A stretch of 64,000 nt of DNA from Nocardiopsis sp. FR4. Its GTDB lineage: Bacteria > Actinomycetota > Actinomycetes > Streptosporangiales > Streptosporangiaceae. The notes under the pieces are model-generated. The model searched no databases. It worked only from the letters and a program-made list of their open reading frames with translations, and was not told the DNA's origin. A program made the position numbers and the translations under genes. The stretch's first letter is position 1. Each line of letters begins with the position of its first letter. The stretch spans positions 1 through 64,000 of the forward strand of contig NZ_VWVV01000024.1 in assembly GCF_009830945.1 (NCBI RefSeq), written 5' to 3'. Positions 1-9,590 of this stretch are shown here, piece after piece.

Positions 1-2
1 GC

Positions 3-68
3 GAGTACTACGACGAAACCCACCTGGCCATCGCCGGCCTGGTCTCCGACCGCACAGCTATGCGGTAA
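3..68 (+). CDS. C-terminal end of a gene truncated by the window edge
   Basis: An open frame entering from the left edge encodes about 21 residues (ending DRTAMR) before a TAA stop. Third-position GC is high, so it may be the tail of a real gene, but too little is present to name a family. I considered a transposase tail and could not support it. The following TetR gene starts 73 bases later on the same strand. Confidence 0.3.
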   Translation, partial: EYYDETHLAIAGLVSDRTAMR

Positions 69-141
69 TCACCCACCAGCCGACTCGCTGGGCCAGCACG
101 CCCCAACCTCAATCGCGCACCACGTCGATAGTCTCCGGAAC

Positions 142-822
142 ATGGGTAGACCCGCGCGCTTCAGTACCGAGCTCCTGGTCGGCACCGCCACCGCCCTGGC
201 CGCCGAGGGCGGACCGGCCGCGGTGACCATGGCGGCCGTGGCCCGCGGGGCCGGGGCGCCCAGCGGTTCGCTGTACCACCGCTTCCCGGGGCGGCCCGCG
301 CTGCTGGCCGCGGTGTGGCTGCACGCGCTGGAGGACTTCCAGGCCGGGTGCCGCGAGGCGCTGTCCGCCGAACCGGCGCTGGAGGCGGCCGTGGGCACCG
401 CCCGCCACGTGGTGGCCTGGAGCCGCGCCCGCCCCGACCTGGCGCGGGTGCTGCTGTACCGGCCGACCGAGTTCGACTCCCCGCACTGGCCCGAGGCGGA
501 CCGCTCCCGGATGAGCGCGGCCAACGCCGGGGTCGGCGGGCTGCTGGCCCGGGTGGCGCTCGCCCTGCGCGAGCCGGGCGAGGAGGAGGCGCGGGCGCGT
601 GAGCGGGTGCGCCTGGCCGTGGTCGACCTCCCGCTGTCCCTGGTGCGGCGCCACCTCCTGGGGGGCGGGGGCGTCCCGGAGGACGCGGAGGCCCTGGCCG
701 CCGAGTCCGCCCGCCGCCTGCTTCAGCCCCCGTCGGCGCCCGGGGGCGCCGAACCCCCTTCCGGGTGCGCGGGCGACGGCCCCGGAGCGTCGTCGGACCC
801 GCCGTCGGGACTGAGGAAGTAG
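142..822 (+). CDS. TetR/AcrR family transcriptional regulator
   Basis: A one-component DNA-binding repressor of 226 residues. The N-terminal helix-turn-helix is clear at about residues 29-48 (pattern VTMAAVARGAG...LYHRF), followed by a helical ligand-binding domain without a recognisable ligand signature. The ATG at 142 gives the usual TetR start, with the first helix beginning near residue 9. The last 60 residues are Pro/Gly-rich and poorly structured. Its 3' end runs 100 bases into the 3' end of the convergent channel-like gene, so that low-complexity tail is shared coding DNA. The target is unknown; no operator was recognised in the short upstream gap. The family call is firm, the function is not. 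Confidence 0.85.
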   Translation: MGRPARFSTELLVGTATALAAEGGPAAVTMAAVARGAGAPSGSLYHRFPGRPALLAAVWLHALEDFQAGCREALSAEPALEAAVGTARHVVAWSRARPDLARVLLYRPTEFDSPHWPEADRSRMSAANAGVGGLLARVALALREPGEEEARARERVRLAVVDLPLSLVRRHLLGGGGVPEDAEALAAESARRLLQPPSAPGGAEPPSGCAGDGPGASSDPPSGLRK

Positions 823-1457
823 GCGCCCAGCGCACCCGCCAGGGAGGCGAACACGACCACCGAGTAGACGGCGAGCGCCACCTCCAGGATCCGCGCGAAG
901 GTGTCGTCGGCGCTCAGCGGCTGCCCCGAGACGGTCGTCAGCGCGGCCGCGTGCAGAGCCGTGGCGTAGTCGCCGTAGGAGCCCAGGATGTAGAGCAGCT
1001 GGCTGGAGCCCAGCACCACGATGGCGGTGACCACCGCCAGCCAGGCGATGCGTCCTGAGAGCAGGCGAGAGGCCGAACGCGATCCACGGACCGCGGCCGA
1101 GAGCACCCCGCCGATCCGGGCGGTGCGCAGCAGGACGAAGGCCCGCGCGAAGCGCAGGAAGGGCAGGGCGAGGAAGAGCAGCTGCCACCAGTTGCGCCTC
1201 CAGAAGAGGCGCTGGTCGCGCGCGACGTAGGCGCGCAGCGCGAACTCGGCCACGAAGAGCAGCCACAGCAGCCAGCCCAGCCAGGTCAGCGCGGTGACCA
1301 GCACGGGCGTCGTGGCCAGGGCCTGGCCGAGAACCACGAGGACGAAGGCGAGGCCGAGCGCGCCCATCGGCTTGTCCAGCCAGCGGGCCAGCGTCTCGGC
1401 CGCCTCCAGGCCCCGCCGTGTCCCACCCGGTTCCCCGGTTCCGGTCGGTGTGCTCAT
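723..1457 (-). CDS. Voltage-gated cation channel-like membrane protein with altered selectivity filter
   Basis: A 244-residue integral membrane protein with the layout of a six-helix voltage-gated potassium channel. Hydrophobic segments run from about residue 31 onward. An S4-like stretch carries spaced arginines (R102, R105, R111, R114). A pore-helix-like segment and final helix lie at about 163-215. The position where potassium channels carry TVGYGD reads TVSGQP here (about 175-180), although the flanking TT and the downstream helix align well. Potassium selectivity therefore cannot be assumed; it may be a non-selective or non-conducting relative. No frameshift is visible. The C-terminal tail overlaps the convergent TetR gene by 100 bases. 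Confidence 0.7.
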   Translation of the reverse strand: MSTPTGTGEPGGTRRGLEAAETLARWLDKPMGALGLAFVLVVLGQALATTPVLVTALTWLGWLLWLLFVAEFALRAYVARDQRLFWRRNWWQLLFLALPFLRFARAFVLLRTARIGGVLSAAVRGSRSASRLLSGRIAWLAVVTAIVVLGSSQLLYILGSYGDYATALHAAALTTVSGQPLSADDTFARILEVALAVYSVVVFASLAGALGAYFLSPDGGSDDAPGPSPAHPEGGSAPPGADGG

Positions 1458-1539
1458 GGCACGGCCACTACCCGGAGTACGGGCAGGCCACCGGCGCGAG
1501 GGGGCGGGCGCGGGGAACGGGTCCCGCGCCCGCCCCTGG

Positions 1540-2769
1540 TCAGCGCACCGGAAGACCGGTGACGGCGCGGCCGATGATCAGCCTCTGGATCTCGCTGGCG
1601 CCCTCGAAGATGGTGAAGATCGTGGCGTCGCGGTGCCACCGCTCCACGGGGTAGTCGCGCGTGTACCCGTTGCCGCCGAGGATGCGCACGGCGTTCTGGG
1701 TGACGAAGGTGGCGGTCTCGCTGGCGAAGAGCTTGCTCATCGAGCCCTGCGCGTTGTCGAAGTCCTTGTCGTTGCGCGCCATCCACGCCGCGCGCCACAC
1801 CAGCAGCCGGGCGGCGTCGATGCGGGTGGCCATCTCGGCCAGGGTGAAGGCCACGCCCTGGTTCTCGCCGATGGGACGACCGAACTGCTCGCGCTGGGTG
1901 GAGTAGTCGCGGGCGTACTCGTAGGCGGCGCGGGCGCAGCCCACGGCCATGGCGCCCACGGTCGGCCGGGAGGCCTCGAAGGTCTTCATCGCCGCCTGGC
2001 CCTTGGAGCGCCGGCCCTCGCGGGCGCGGGCCAGGCGCTCGTCGAGCTTCTCCTTGCCGCCGAGCAGGCAGGAACCGGGCAGGCGCACGTCGTCCAGGAC
2101 CACCTCGGCGGTGTGCGAGGCGCGGATGCCGTGCTTGGCGAACTTCTGCCCCTGGCTCAGACCCGGCGTGCGGGGCGGCACGATGAAGGTGGCCTGGCCG
2201 CGCGCGCCCAGTTCCGGCTCCACGGAGGCGACCACCACGTGGATGTCGGCGATGCCGCCGTTGGTCGCCCACGTCTTGGTGCCGTTGAGCACCCACTCGT
2301 CCCTGGCCTGGTCGTAGACGGCGCGGGTCCGGATGGCCGAGACGTCACTGCCCGCGTCGGGCTCGGAGGAGCAGAACGCGGCCAGCCGGATGTCGTCGGG
2401 GGTGCCGAACATCTGCGGCGTCCACTCCAGCAGCTGCTCCTGGGTGCCGTTGGCGGCCACCGACACCGCGGCCAGACCGGTGCCGGTGATGGCCAGGGCG
2501 ATGCCGGGGTCGCCCCAGTACAGCTCCTCGAAGGCGACGGGGATGCCGATACCGCTGGGCTCCAGCCACTGGTTGGCGAAGAAGTCGAGGGAGTACAGGC
2601 CGATCTTGGCGGCCTCCTGGATGATCGGCCAGGGGGTCTCCTCCCGTTCGTCCCACTCGGCGGCGGCGGGGCGGATGACGTCGGCGGCGAACCCGTGCGT
2701 CCAGTCCCGGACCTCGCGGACGTCCTCACTCGGTTCCAGGCTGAAGGCGGGCGCGGGGGCCTCACTCAT
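1540..2769 (-). CDS. Acyl-CoA dehydrogenase
   Basis: An FAD-dependent acyl-CoA dehydrogenase of 409 residues, the normal family length, catalysing alpha,beta-dehydrogenation of acyl-CoA thioesters in the cytoplasm. The N-terminal helical domain, middle beta domain ([11 protein letters not shown], then [13 protein letters not shown]) and C-terminal helical domain ([30 protein letters not shown]) are in order. The likely catalytic base is E389 in [13 protein letters not shown] and the position of the Glu resemble the glutaryl-CoA / short-chain branch, but the substrate is not certain. It is a single-gene unit; a 23-bp perfect palindrome lies 47 bases upstream of the ATG and is the obvious candidate operator. 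RamB and isocitrate lyase lie just upstream, consistent with a fatty-acid/acetate carbon module. Confidence 0.92.
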   Translation of the reverse strand: MSEAPAPAFSLEPSEDVREVRDWTHGFAADVIRPAAAEWDEREETPWPIIQEAAKIGLYSLDFFANQWLEPSGIGIPVAFEELYWGDPGIALAITGTGLAAVSVAANGTQEQLLEWTPQMFGTPDDIRLAAFCSSEPDAGSDVSAIRTRAVYDQARDEWVLNGTKTWATNGGIADIHVVVASVEPELGARGQATFIVPPRTPGLSQGQKFAKHGIRASHTAEVVLDDVRLPGSCLLGGKEKLDERLARAREGRRSKGQAAMKTFEASRPTVGAMAVGCARAAYEYARDYSTQREQFGRPIGENQGVAFTLAEMATRIDAARLLVWRAAWMARNDKDFDNAQGSMSKLFASETATFVTQNAVRILGGNGYTRDYPVERWHRDATIFTIFEGASEIQRLIIGRAVTGLPVR

Positions 2770-2815
2770 GCGCTTACATCCTTTGTCGGACCCTCCGGGG
2801 CGGAGGGGCGGCCAG

Positions 2816-2838
2816 TGCTGTTACCAACGGTAACAGCA
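2816..2838. promoter_or_regulatory. 23-bp perfect palindrome upstream of acyl-CoA dehydrogenase
   Basis: TGCTGTTACC and GGTAACAGCA form perfect 10-bp arms around AAC. The site lies between the end of the ramB-like gene and the acyl-CoA dehydrogenase start. There is no T-run on either side, and the size and symmetry suit a TetR-type operator for fatty-acid genes better than a terminator. Confidence 0.55.
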
Positions 2839-2894
2839 AGGGCTTCCCCGCCACAACGCCGGCGGGGGCCGGAGCGGGCCCCGGCCCCCGAGCC

Positions 2895-4367
2895 TCAGTC
2901 CAGGGCATGCTTCTCCAGGAAGGTGTAGACGTCGTGCTCGTCCACGCCCGGGAAGGTGCCCGAGGGCAGCGCCGAGAGCACGTGCGAGTGCGCGCGGGCC
3001 GAGGGCCACACGTTGCCCTCCCAGCGCGCGGCCAGGTCGGCCGGCGGGCGCACGCAGCACTCGCCGCTGGGGCAGTTGGACTTGGTGCGGTTGGTGGTCT
3101 CGCGCCCCCGGAACCAGCGCGACTCCTTGTAGGGCACGCCCAGCGTGATCGCGAAGTTGCGCTCCCGGCTGGGGTCCACGTGCGCCACGCACCAGTGCGT
3201 GCCGTTGGGCTTGTCGGTGTACTGGTAGTAGATCGAGTAGCGGTCGGGCGAGGCGAAGACCTGGCGCCCCGACCACTGGCGGCACATCCGCTGGCCCTCG
3301 ATGGCGCCGGTGTCGTCGGTGGGGAAGACCAGCCCGTCGTTCTCGTAGGCCTTGTAGATGATCCCGGTCTCGTCGTTGCGGATGAAGTGGCAGACCAGGT
3401 CCAGGTGGCGGTGGGCCAGGTTGGTGAACCGGTGCGCGGCCATCTCGTAGGAGACCGAGTACACGTCGCGCAGGTCCTCCACGGACAGGTCGCGCGCCTG
3501 CTTGGCCTCCTGCAGGTAACGCACGGCGGTGCTCTCGGGGATGAGGACGGCGGCGGCGAAGTAGTTGGCCTCCACCCGCTGGCGCAGGAAGTCGCCGAAG
3601 TCGCGCGGCTGGCTGTGGCCCAGCACCACGTGCCCCAGGGTCTGCAGCAGGATCGTGCGGGGGCTGTGCATGCCCAGCGTGGTCTCGCGCTTGAGGTAGA
3701 TGCGCCGGTTGACGTGGTCGGTCAGGGAGCGCACCGAGCGGGGCAGGTCCTGCACGTACCTGAGCGAGAAGCCGTGGTGGGTGGCGATCGCGAGGATCTG
3801 CCCCTGGGACAGGGCCCCCGCGGTGTAGTTGACGGCGTTCAGGGTCTCGGCCGCGGCCTTCTCGATGTGCTCGAAGTAGTTGCCGCGCTCGCGCATCTGG
3901 CGGCGCAGGTCGGCGTTGGCCCGGCGGGCCTCCTCGGGGGTGGCCGTGGGCTTGGCGTGCCGCCGCTTGAGTTCCTCGTACAGGCCAACGATGTGTTCGA
4001 GCACGTCGTTGGGGACCCGCTTGCCCACCTTCAGGTGCGGCAGGTTCAGGTCCTGGTACAGGGGGTCGCGCTGGGCCTCCTCCACGGCGATCTCCAGCTG
4101 TGCGCGGCGGCTCGGGGGCTGCTTGGACAGCAGTTCCTCCACCGAGACACCGAGGGCGGAGGCCAGGGAGGTCAGGAGGGAGAGCTTGGGCTCGCGCTTG
4201 CCGTTCTCCAGGAGGGAGAGCTGGGAGGGGGCCCTACCAACGCGTTCGCCCAGGTCGGAGAGGGTGAGGCCGCGTGCGCGCCGCAGATGGCGGAGCCGCT
4301 GACCAAAGGTGACGAGATCTAGGTCACCTGTCAAAGACGGTATTTCTTCAGTACCAAAGTACGCCAT
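2895..4367 (-). CDS. ramB: RamB-like XRE regulator with degenerate IrrE/ImmA domain
   Basis: A 490-residue regulator: XRE helix-turn-helix at about residues 24-80 ([24 protein letters not shown]...[13 protein letters not shown]), a central IrrE/ImmA-like region and a C-terminal domain of the short-chain fatty acyl transcriptional regulator type with a Cys cluster (CPSGECC). It is divergent from isocitrate lyase, the classical RamB arrangement; in Corynebacterium and Mycobacterium RamB controls aceA and other acetate genes. The metallopeptidase HExxH motif is not conserved: the corresponding segment reads [10 protein letters not shown], so protease activity is unlikely. The ATG at 4367 has no clear ribosome-binding site, so the transcript may be leaderless or start slightly downstream. 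The exact family symbol is inferred from domain order and neighbour. Confidence 0.85.
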   Translation of the reverse strand: MAYFGTEEIPSLTGDLDLVTFGQRLRHLRRARGLTLSDLGERVGRAPSQLSLLENGKREPKLSLLTSLASALGVSVEELLSKQPPSRRAQLEIAVEEAQRDPLYQDLNLPHLKVGKRVPNDVLEHIVGLYEELKRRHAKPTATPEEARRANADLRRQMRERGNYFEHIEKAAAETLNAVNYTAGALSQGQILAIATHHGFSLRYVQDLPRSVRSLTDHVNRRIYLKRETTLGMHSPRTILLQTLGHVVLGHSQPRDFGDFLRQRVEANYFAAAVLIPESTAVRYLQEAKQARDLSVEDLRDVYSVSYEMAAHRFTNLAHRHLDLVCHFIRNDETGIIYKAYENDGLVFPTDDTGAIEGQRMCRQWSGRQVFASPDRYSIYYQYTDKPNGTHWCVAHVDPSRERNFAITLGVPYKESRWFRGRETTNRTKSNCPSGECCVRPPADLAARWEGNVWPSARAHSHVLSALPSGTFPGVDEHDVYTFLEKHALD

Positions 4368-4551
4368 GGGTTCATGTTACGGAAAGAATCGTTGTTCTTC
4401 GCACGATTTCCGGTGGAAAACCCTTGGAACTTCCTCAAGAATTCTAGTTACCGGCGGGGAACATACCGCCCGGGGCTCACCCCCTGGCCCCGGCAGGACC
4501 CCCTCGACCGGTGCGAACACCTTGGGGACTACACGTAAGGCGGGATCGAAC

Positions 4552-5850
<1,299 letters not shown>

Positions 5851-5868
5851 CTCTGGTCTTCGTTCCCA

Positions 5869-5919
5869 GGAGGCCGTCCCTCCCCGCTTTCGTGGCTGGG
5901 GCGGGGCGGGACGGCCTCC
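5869..5919 (+). terminator. aceA terminator-like hairpin
   Basis: GGAGGCCGTCCC (5869-5880) pairs perfectly with GGGACGGCCTCC (5908-5919), with a nested CCCCGC/GCGGGG stem inside the loop. It lies 19 bases after the aceA stop. Confidence 0.75.
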
Positions 5920-5933
5920 ACCCCCTAGCCGTC

Positions 5934-5967
5934 GGCCATGCGCGCTCCGTGTCACACGCGCATGGCC
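5934..5967 (+). terminator. Second hairpin downstream of aceA
   Basis: GGCCATGCGCG and CGCGCATGGCC form an 11-bp stem followed shortly by TTTT, a tandem terminator. The rest of the 5851-6241 gap shows nothing I could identify. Confidence 0.65.
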
Positions 5968-6241
5968 GGCGGCTTTTCCCATGCCCGAAACCCTGTCACA
6001 GGAGCTGTACCACGCGCCTTCCCCTCCCGCGGGAATCAAACAGCGCTGACTGGCCGCATGAGGCCAGATCGCCCCCCGTGTGCCCCTGGTCACCGCCGCT
6101 TCCGGCGTCTAAGGTGGTTCGCGTATGGGTCACGAATAAGTAACACCCGCTGCACGCCCCGCCCGGTCCCGAGCCGGGCGGAAACGCCTCGTGGGCGGGT
6201 CGCGGCCCCAGGCGCACATCCCCGAACCGATGGAGTCAGCA

Positions 6242-6439
6242 GTGAGGCTTGAGGACATCAGCAAGGAGACCCTGACCACCGTCCGCCGAGTGCTCGCGGG
6301 TGGGGCGATCGCCGCCGTCGCCGTGTTCGGCGCCGCGGCCTGCGAGGACACCGCCGTGGACGCTCCCGAGGTGGAGGAGCCCGGCATGGAGGGCGAGGAC
6401 GGCATGGAGGGAGGGGAGGGCGAAGAGGACGACGAGTAG
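6242..6439 (+). CDS. Small acidic exported protein, putative lipoprotein
   Basis: A 65-residue product: basic N-terminus, hydrophobic segment (residues about 18-32) ending in FGAAAC, then a short tail made almost wholly of Glu, Asp, Gly and Met. The Cys at the end of the hydrophobic stretch suggests a lipobox, although Ala at -3 is not optimal, so a plain membrane anchor is possible. GTG at 6242 is chosen because TGGAG lies 7 bases upstream; an ATG at 6230 is in frame but overlaps that site. It is monocistronic, closed by a 17-bp terminator. No family was recognised. Confidence 0.6.
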   Translation: MRLEDISKETLTTVRRVLAGGAIAAVAVFGAAACEDTAVDAPEVEEPGMEGEDGMEGGEGEEDDE

Positions 6440-6465
6440 TCGCCTCCGCCCCCTTCTCCGGACGA

Positions 6466-6502
6466 CGCGCCCCGGGCGGCGGACACCGCCGCCCGGGGCG
6501 CG
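6466..6502 (+). terminator. Strong hairpin after the small acidic protein
   Basis: A perfect 17-bp stem (6466-6482 with 6486-6502) around the loop ACA, followed by TT. Confidence 0.8.
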
Positions 6503-6561
6503 TTCCGTGCGTCGCTCCCCCTGGTCACACGCCTCGCCGGGCGGCGCGTACCCTGCAAGGC

Positions 6562-7380
6562 GTGACCGACAAGACCCACCCGCCGCGCGCCGAGCGGCAC
6601 GCGGGACCGCCGCCCCCGCCCGCTCCGACCGCCGACCGGCGCCTGCTGCGCTGGGAGGTCCTGTGCGTGCTAGCCCTGTCCCTGGGCGCCGCCGCGGTCT
6701 CGGCGACCATCTCCTTCGTCGGCGTGCTCACCGCTCCCGAGTCCCTGGCCGAGCACACCGCCAGCCTGGTGCGGCCCCGGGCCCGGGAGCGCCCCTGGCT
6801 CGACCTGTCCTGGCAGCTGTACGCGGTGGCCACGGCCCTGGTCCCGGTGCTGCTGGTGGCCTACCTGCTGCGCCGCTCGGGTGAGTCCGCGCGCACGATC
6901 GGCTTCGACGTGCGCCGCCCCGGCCTGGACCTGGGCGGCGGCGCGGCCCTGGCCGCGCTCGTCGGCGCGGGCGGCCTCGTGGTGTACGTGGTCTCCTGGC
7001 GGCTGGGCCTGACGGTCACCATCGCCCCCAGCACCCTGGAGGGCAACTGGTGGGACGTACCCGTCCTGGTGCTCCAGGCCGCCAAGAACGGCGTCCTGGA
7101 GGAGGTGATCGTGGTCGGCTACCTGCTGCACCGCCTGGGACAGCTGGGGTGGGCCCCCTGGAAGGCGGTGCTGGCCAGTTCGGTGCTGCGCGCCTTCTAC
7201 CACCTCTACCAGGGCGTGGGGATGTTCTTCGGCAACCTGGTGATGGGCCTGGTCTTCGGCTGGTTCTACCTGCGCTACGGGCGCGTGATGCCCCTGGTGG
7301 TGGCGCACACGGTCATCGACGTCGTGGCCTTCGTGGGCTCGGTCCACCTCATCGGCCGTCTGGACTGGCTGCCGGTGTGA
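6562..7380 (+). CDS. CPBP family intramembrane metalloprotease-like protein
   Basis: A multi-spanning membrane protein of 272 residues from a GTG start, with a Pro-rich cytoplasmic N-terminus. The C-terminal half has the CPBP/Abi motifs: E180-E181 in LEEVIVVGYL, the second motif FYHLYQG and a final HTVID. The usual EExxxR arginine is replaced by a hydrophobic residue, so proteolytic activity is plausible but not assured. Family members process prenylated proteins or act in bacteriocin self-immunity. Its 3' end overlaps the convergent exporter gene by 32 bases. No partner gene indicates the substrate. Confidence 0.85.
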   Translation: MTDKTHPPRAERHAGPPPPPAPTADRRLLRWEVLCVLALSLGAAAVSATISFVGVLTAPESLAEHTASLVRPRARERPWLDLSWQLYAVATALVPVLLVAYLLRRSGESARTIGFDVRRPGLDLGGGAALAALVGAGGLVVYVVSWRLGLTVTIAPSTLEGNWWDVPVLVLQAAKNGVLEEVIVVGYLLHRLGQLGWAPWKAVLASSVLRAFYHLYQGVGMFFGNLVMGLVFGWFYLRYGRVMPLVVAHTVIDVVAFVGSVHLIGRLDWLPV

Positions 7381-8635
7381 GGCCCCGCTCGGCGAGTACG
7401 TCCTCCAGGTAACGGGGGCGGCCCAGCAGCAGGCCCACGCCCAGGTTCACCACGACCAGCGCCGCCAGCAGCAGCAGGGGCGCGTGCCAGCCGCCGCTCA
7501 CCTCGTGCAGCAGGCCGAAGAGGAAGGGTCCGGAGCCGCCCATGAGGTAGCCCAGGCTCTGCCCGCAGGCGGACAGGGCGGCGGTCCCGGCCCCGGTGCG
7601 GGTGCGCAGCGCGAAGGCGGTCAGCGCGAAGACGAAGGAGCCCATGCCCACGCCCACGAAGGTGGTCCAGACCCACACGCCCGACAGAGGCGCGAACCAC
7701 AACCCGACCAGGCCCGCCAGGTAGAAGGCGGCGAACCCCGCCACGAAGGGGCGCTGGTCGCCGGTGCGGGTCAGCAGCGTGGGCAGCAGCAGGGACATGG
7801 GGATGCCCAGGACGGTCAGGTAGGACAGCGCCAGACCCGCGGTCTGGGCGTCCATGCCCTGGTCGCGGAGCATCTGGGCGTACCAGCCGAACATGATGTA
7901 GGCGACCGAGGACTGGGTGCCGAAGTACAGCAGGCACTGCCAGCCCAGCCCGGTGGAGAGCACCTGGCGGAAGCCCAGGGCCCGGCCGGAACCGCCGCGT
8001 CCGGGCTCGTGGCGCAGCACCAGCAGCCAGGGGACGGCGGCGACGACGCCGAAGAGTGCGTAGGCGCCCAGGGCCGCGCGCCACTCGCCGGTGGACTGCT
8101 CCAGGGGCACGGTGGCCGCGGCGGCGATGGTGGTCCCCAGGGCCAGGGCGGTGGTGTACACCGTGGTCATCAGCCCCACGCGCTCCGGGAAGTGCTCCTT
8201 GACCAGGGCAGGCAGGATGACGTTGCCGACGGCGCCGCCGGACAGGGCCAAGGCGCTCAGGGCCAGGAAGGTCCAGGGCTCGGGGGCCACCGCCCGCGCG
8301 GCCAGGCCCGCGGTCAGGGCGGTCAGCGCGCAGAGGAGCAGACGGTGCTCGCCCAGGCGGCGGGCCAGGGCGGGGGCCAGGCCGCCGAAGAGCGCGAAGC
8401 ACAGCACGGGCAGGGTGGTCAGGGCACCGGCGCCGACCGCGCTCATGCCCAGTCCGGCGGTGACCTCGTCCAGCACCGGGCCCACGCTCGTGATGGCGGT
8501 GCGCAGGTTGAGCGCCGCCAGGGCGATCCCGGCGGCGAGCAGCAGCAGGACCGTCCGCGGCGGGCGCGCGGCGGCGGGCGGGGCCGCGGGGGAACCGCTC
8601 GTCACGGAGGTGCGGGAGGCTGGTCCGACGCTCAT
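7349..8635 (-). CDS. MFS transporter, CynX/NimT type
   Basis: A twelve-helix major facilitator exporter of about 428 residues. The start of the first helix (LNLRTAITSVGPVLDEV) is the hallmark of the CynX/NimT cyanate/2-nitroimidazole branch. The ATG at 8635 is preferred over one at 8680 because GGAAG lies about 9 bases upstream and the extra 15 residues are not conserved. It is divergent from a FadR-type regulator (8805), which probably controls it. The intergenic region contains several ACCGT-like half-sites but no clean palindrome. The substrate is unknown. The 3' end overlaps the CPBP gene by 32 bases. Confidence 0.88.
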   Translation of the reverse strand: MSVGPASRTSVTSGSPAAPPAAARPPRTVLLLLAAGIALAALNLRTAITSVGPVLDEVTAGLGMSAVGAGALTTLPVLCFALFGGLAPALARRLGEHRLLLCALTALTAGLAARAVAPEPWTFLALSALALSGGAVGNVILPALVKEHFPERVGLMTTVYTTALALGTTIAAAATVPLEQSTGEWRAALGAYALFGVVAAVPWLLVLRHEPGRGGSGRALGFRQVLSTGLGWQCLLYFGTQSSVAYIMFGWYAQMLRDQGMDAQTAGLALSYLTVLGIPMSLLLPTLLTRTGDQRPFVAGFAAFYLAGLVGLWFAPLSGVWVWTTFVGVGMGSFVFALTAFALRTRTGAGTAALSACGQSLGYLMGGSGPFLFGLLHEVSGGWHAPLLLLAALVVVNLGVGLLLGRPRYLEDVLAERGLTPAASPDGR

Positions 8636-8804
8636 GGAGACGACTTCCAGAGATTCATAGGATGACCCGATGTACTTCATGAGGATAACGCATTACCGTT
8701 CAAGGCCAATTCCCGACCGTAACTGGTCTAAGCTCCGGCCTTAACCGTTCCGTACCTGTGCGCTGGCCCTGTCATCCGGCGACCCGCCCCTAGGAGGTAA
8801 ACGC

Positions 8805-9509
8805 GTGCCCCTCGCCTCGACACGCCGGACCGGTCTCGTGGACCAGGTCATCACCCAGTTAAGAGCCCAGATCGACTCCGGTGAGTGGGGCGTCGGCGAC
8901 CGCATCCCCACCGAGTCCGAGCTCTCCGACCAGCTCGAGGTGGGACGCAACACCGTCCGGGAGGCCGTGCGCGCCCTCGCCCACGCGGGGCTGCTGGAGA
9001 TCCGCCAGGGCGCGGGCACGTTCGTGCGCGCCTCCAGCGAGCTCGGGGGCGCGCTGCGCCGCCGCCTGGAGCGCTCCCGGCTGCGGGAGAACCTGGAGGT
9101 GCGCCGCGCGCTGGAGGTGGAGGCGGCCCGTTTGGCCGCCCTGCGCCACAGCGAGGAGGACATGGCCGACATCGACCGCGCCATGGCCCTGCGCGAGGCC
9201 GCCTGGCGCGAGCGCGACATGGGCGCGTTCGTGGAGGCGGACTTCACCTTCCACCGGGCGGTCGTCAACGCCACCCACAACACGCTACTCATCGACCTGT
9301 ACGACGACATCGCCCAGGTGGTGTACGCGAGCATCGCCCACACGGCCTACGAGCAGAACGACGAGGCCACCGACCAGCCCTCGTCGGCCACCGACGGCGT
9401 GGACCACTCCAAGCTGACCGAGGCGATCCGCGAGGCCGACGCGGCCGGGGCCGCGCGCGAGGCCACCTGCTACATCGACGAGCTGCTGTCCCTGACCGAG
9501 GAGGACTGA
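8805..9509 (+). CDS. GntR-family regulator, FadR/FCD subfamily
   Basis: A 234-residue repressor. The winged helix-turn-helix occupies about residues 8-75 (GDRIPTESELSDQLEVGRNTVREAVRALAHAGLLEIRQGAGTFV pattern) and the C-terminal all-helical FCD ligand domain follows, with the metal-binding Asp/His pattern (EADFTFHRAVV...). The GTG start at 8805 is supported by AGGAGGT 8 bases upstream. The divergent NimT-type exporter is the probable target, with the ligand likely to be the exporter's substrate. FCD domains typically bind carboxylates. Confidence 0.9.
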   Translation: MPLASTRRTGLVDQVITQLRAQIDSGEWGVGDRIPTESELSDQLEVGRNTVREAVRALAHAGLLEIRQGAGTFVRASSELGGALRRRLERSRLRENLEVRRALEVEAARLAALRHSEEDMADIDRAMALREAAWRERDMGAFVEADFTFHRAVVNATHNTLLIDLYDDIAQVVYASIAHTAYEQNDEATDQPSSATDGVDHSKLTEAIREADAAGAAREATCYIDELLSLTEED

Positions 9510-9590
9510 GCGCCTCCCGCGCGCCGGGGCCCGGGGTCGCCCGAACGGTTCCTTCGGGCCCCGGTCACCGGCGGAGCGCGGCTCCGGGGC

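Noticed and set aside
3..68. Transposase tail
   Set aside because: Only about 21 residues are visible and no inverted repeat or other insertion-sequence feature was seen at the edge.
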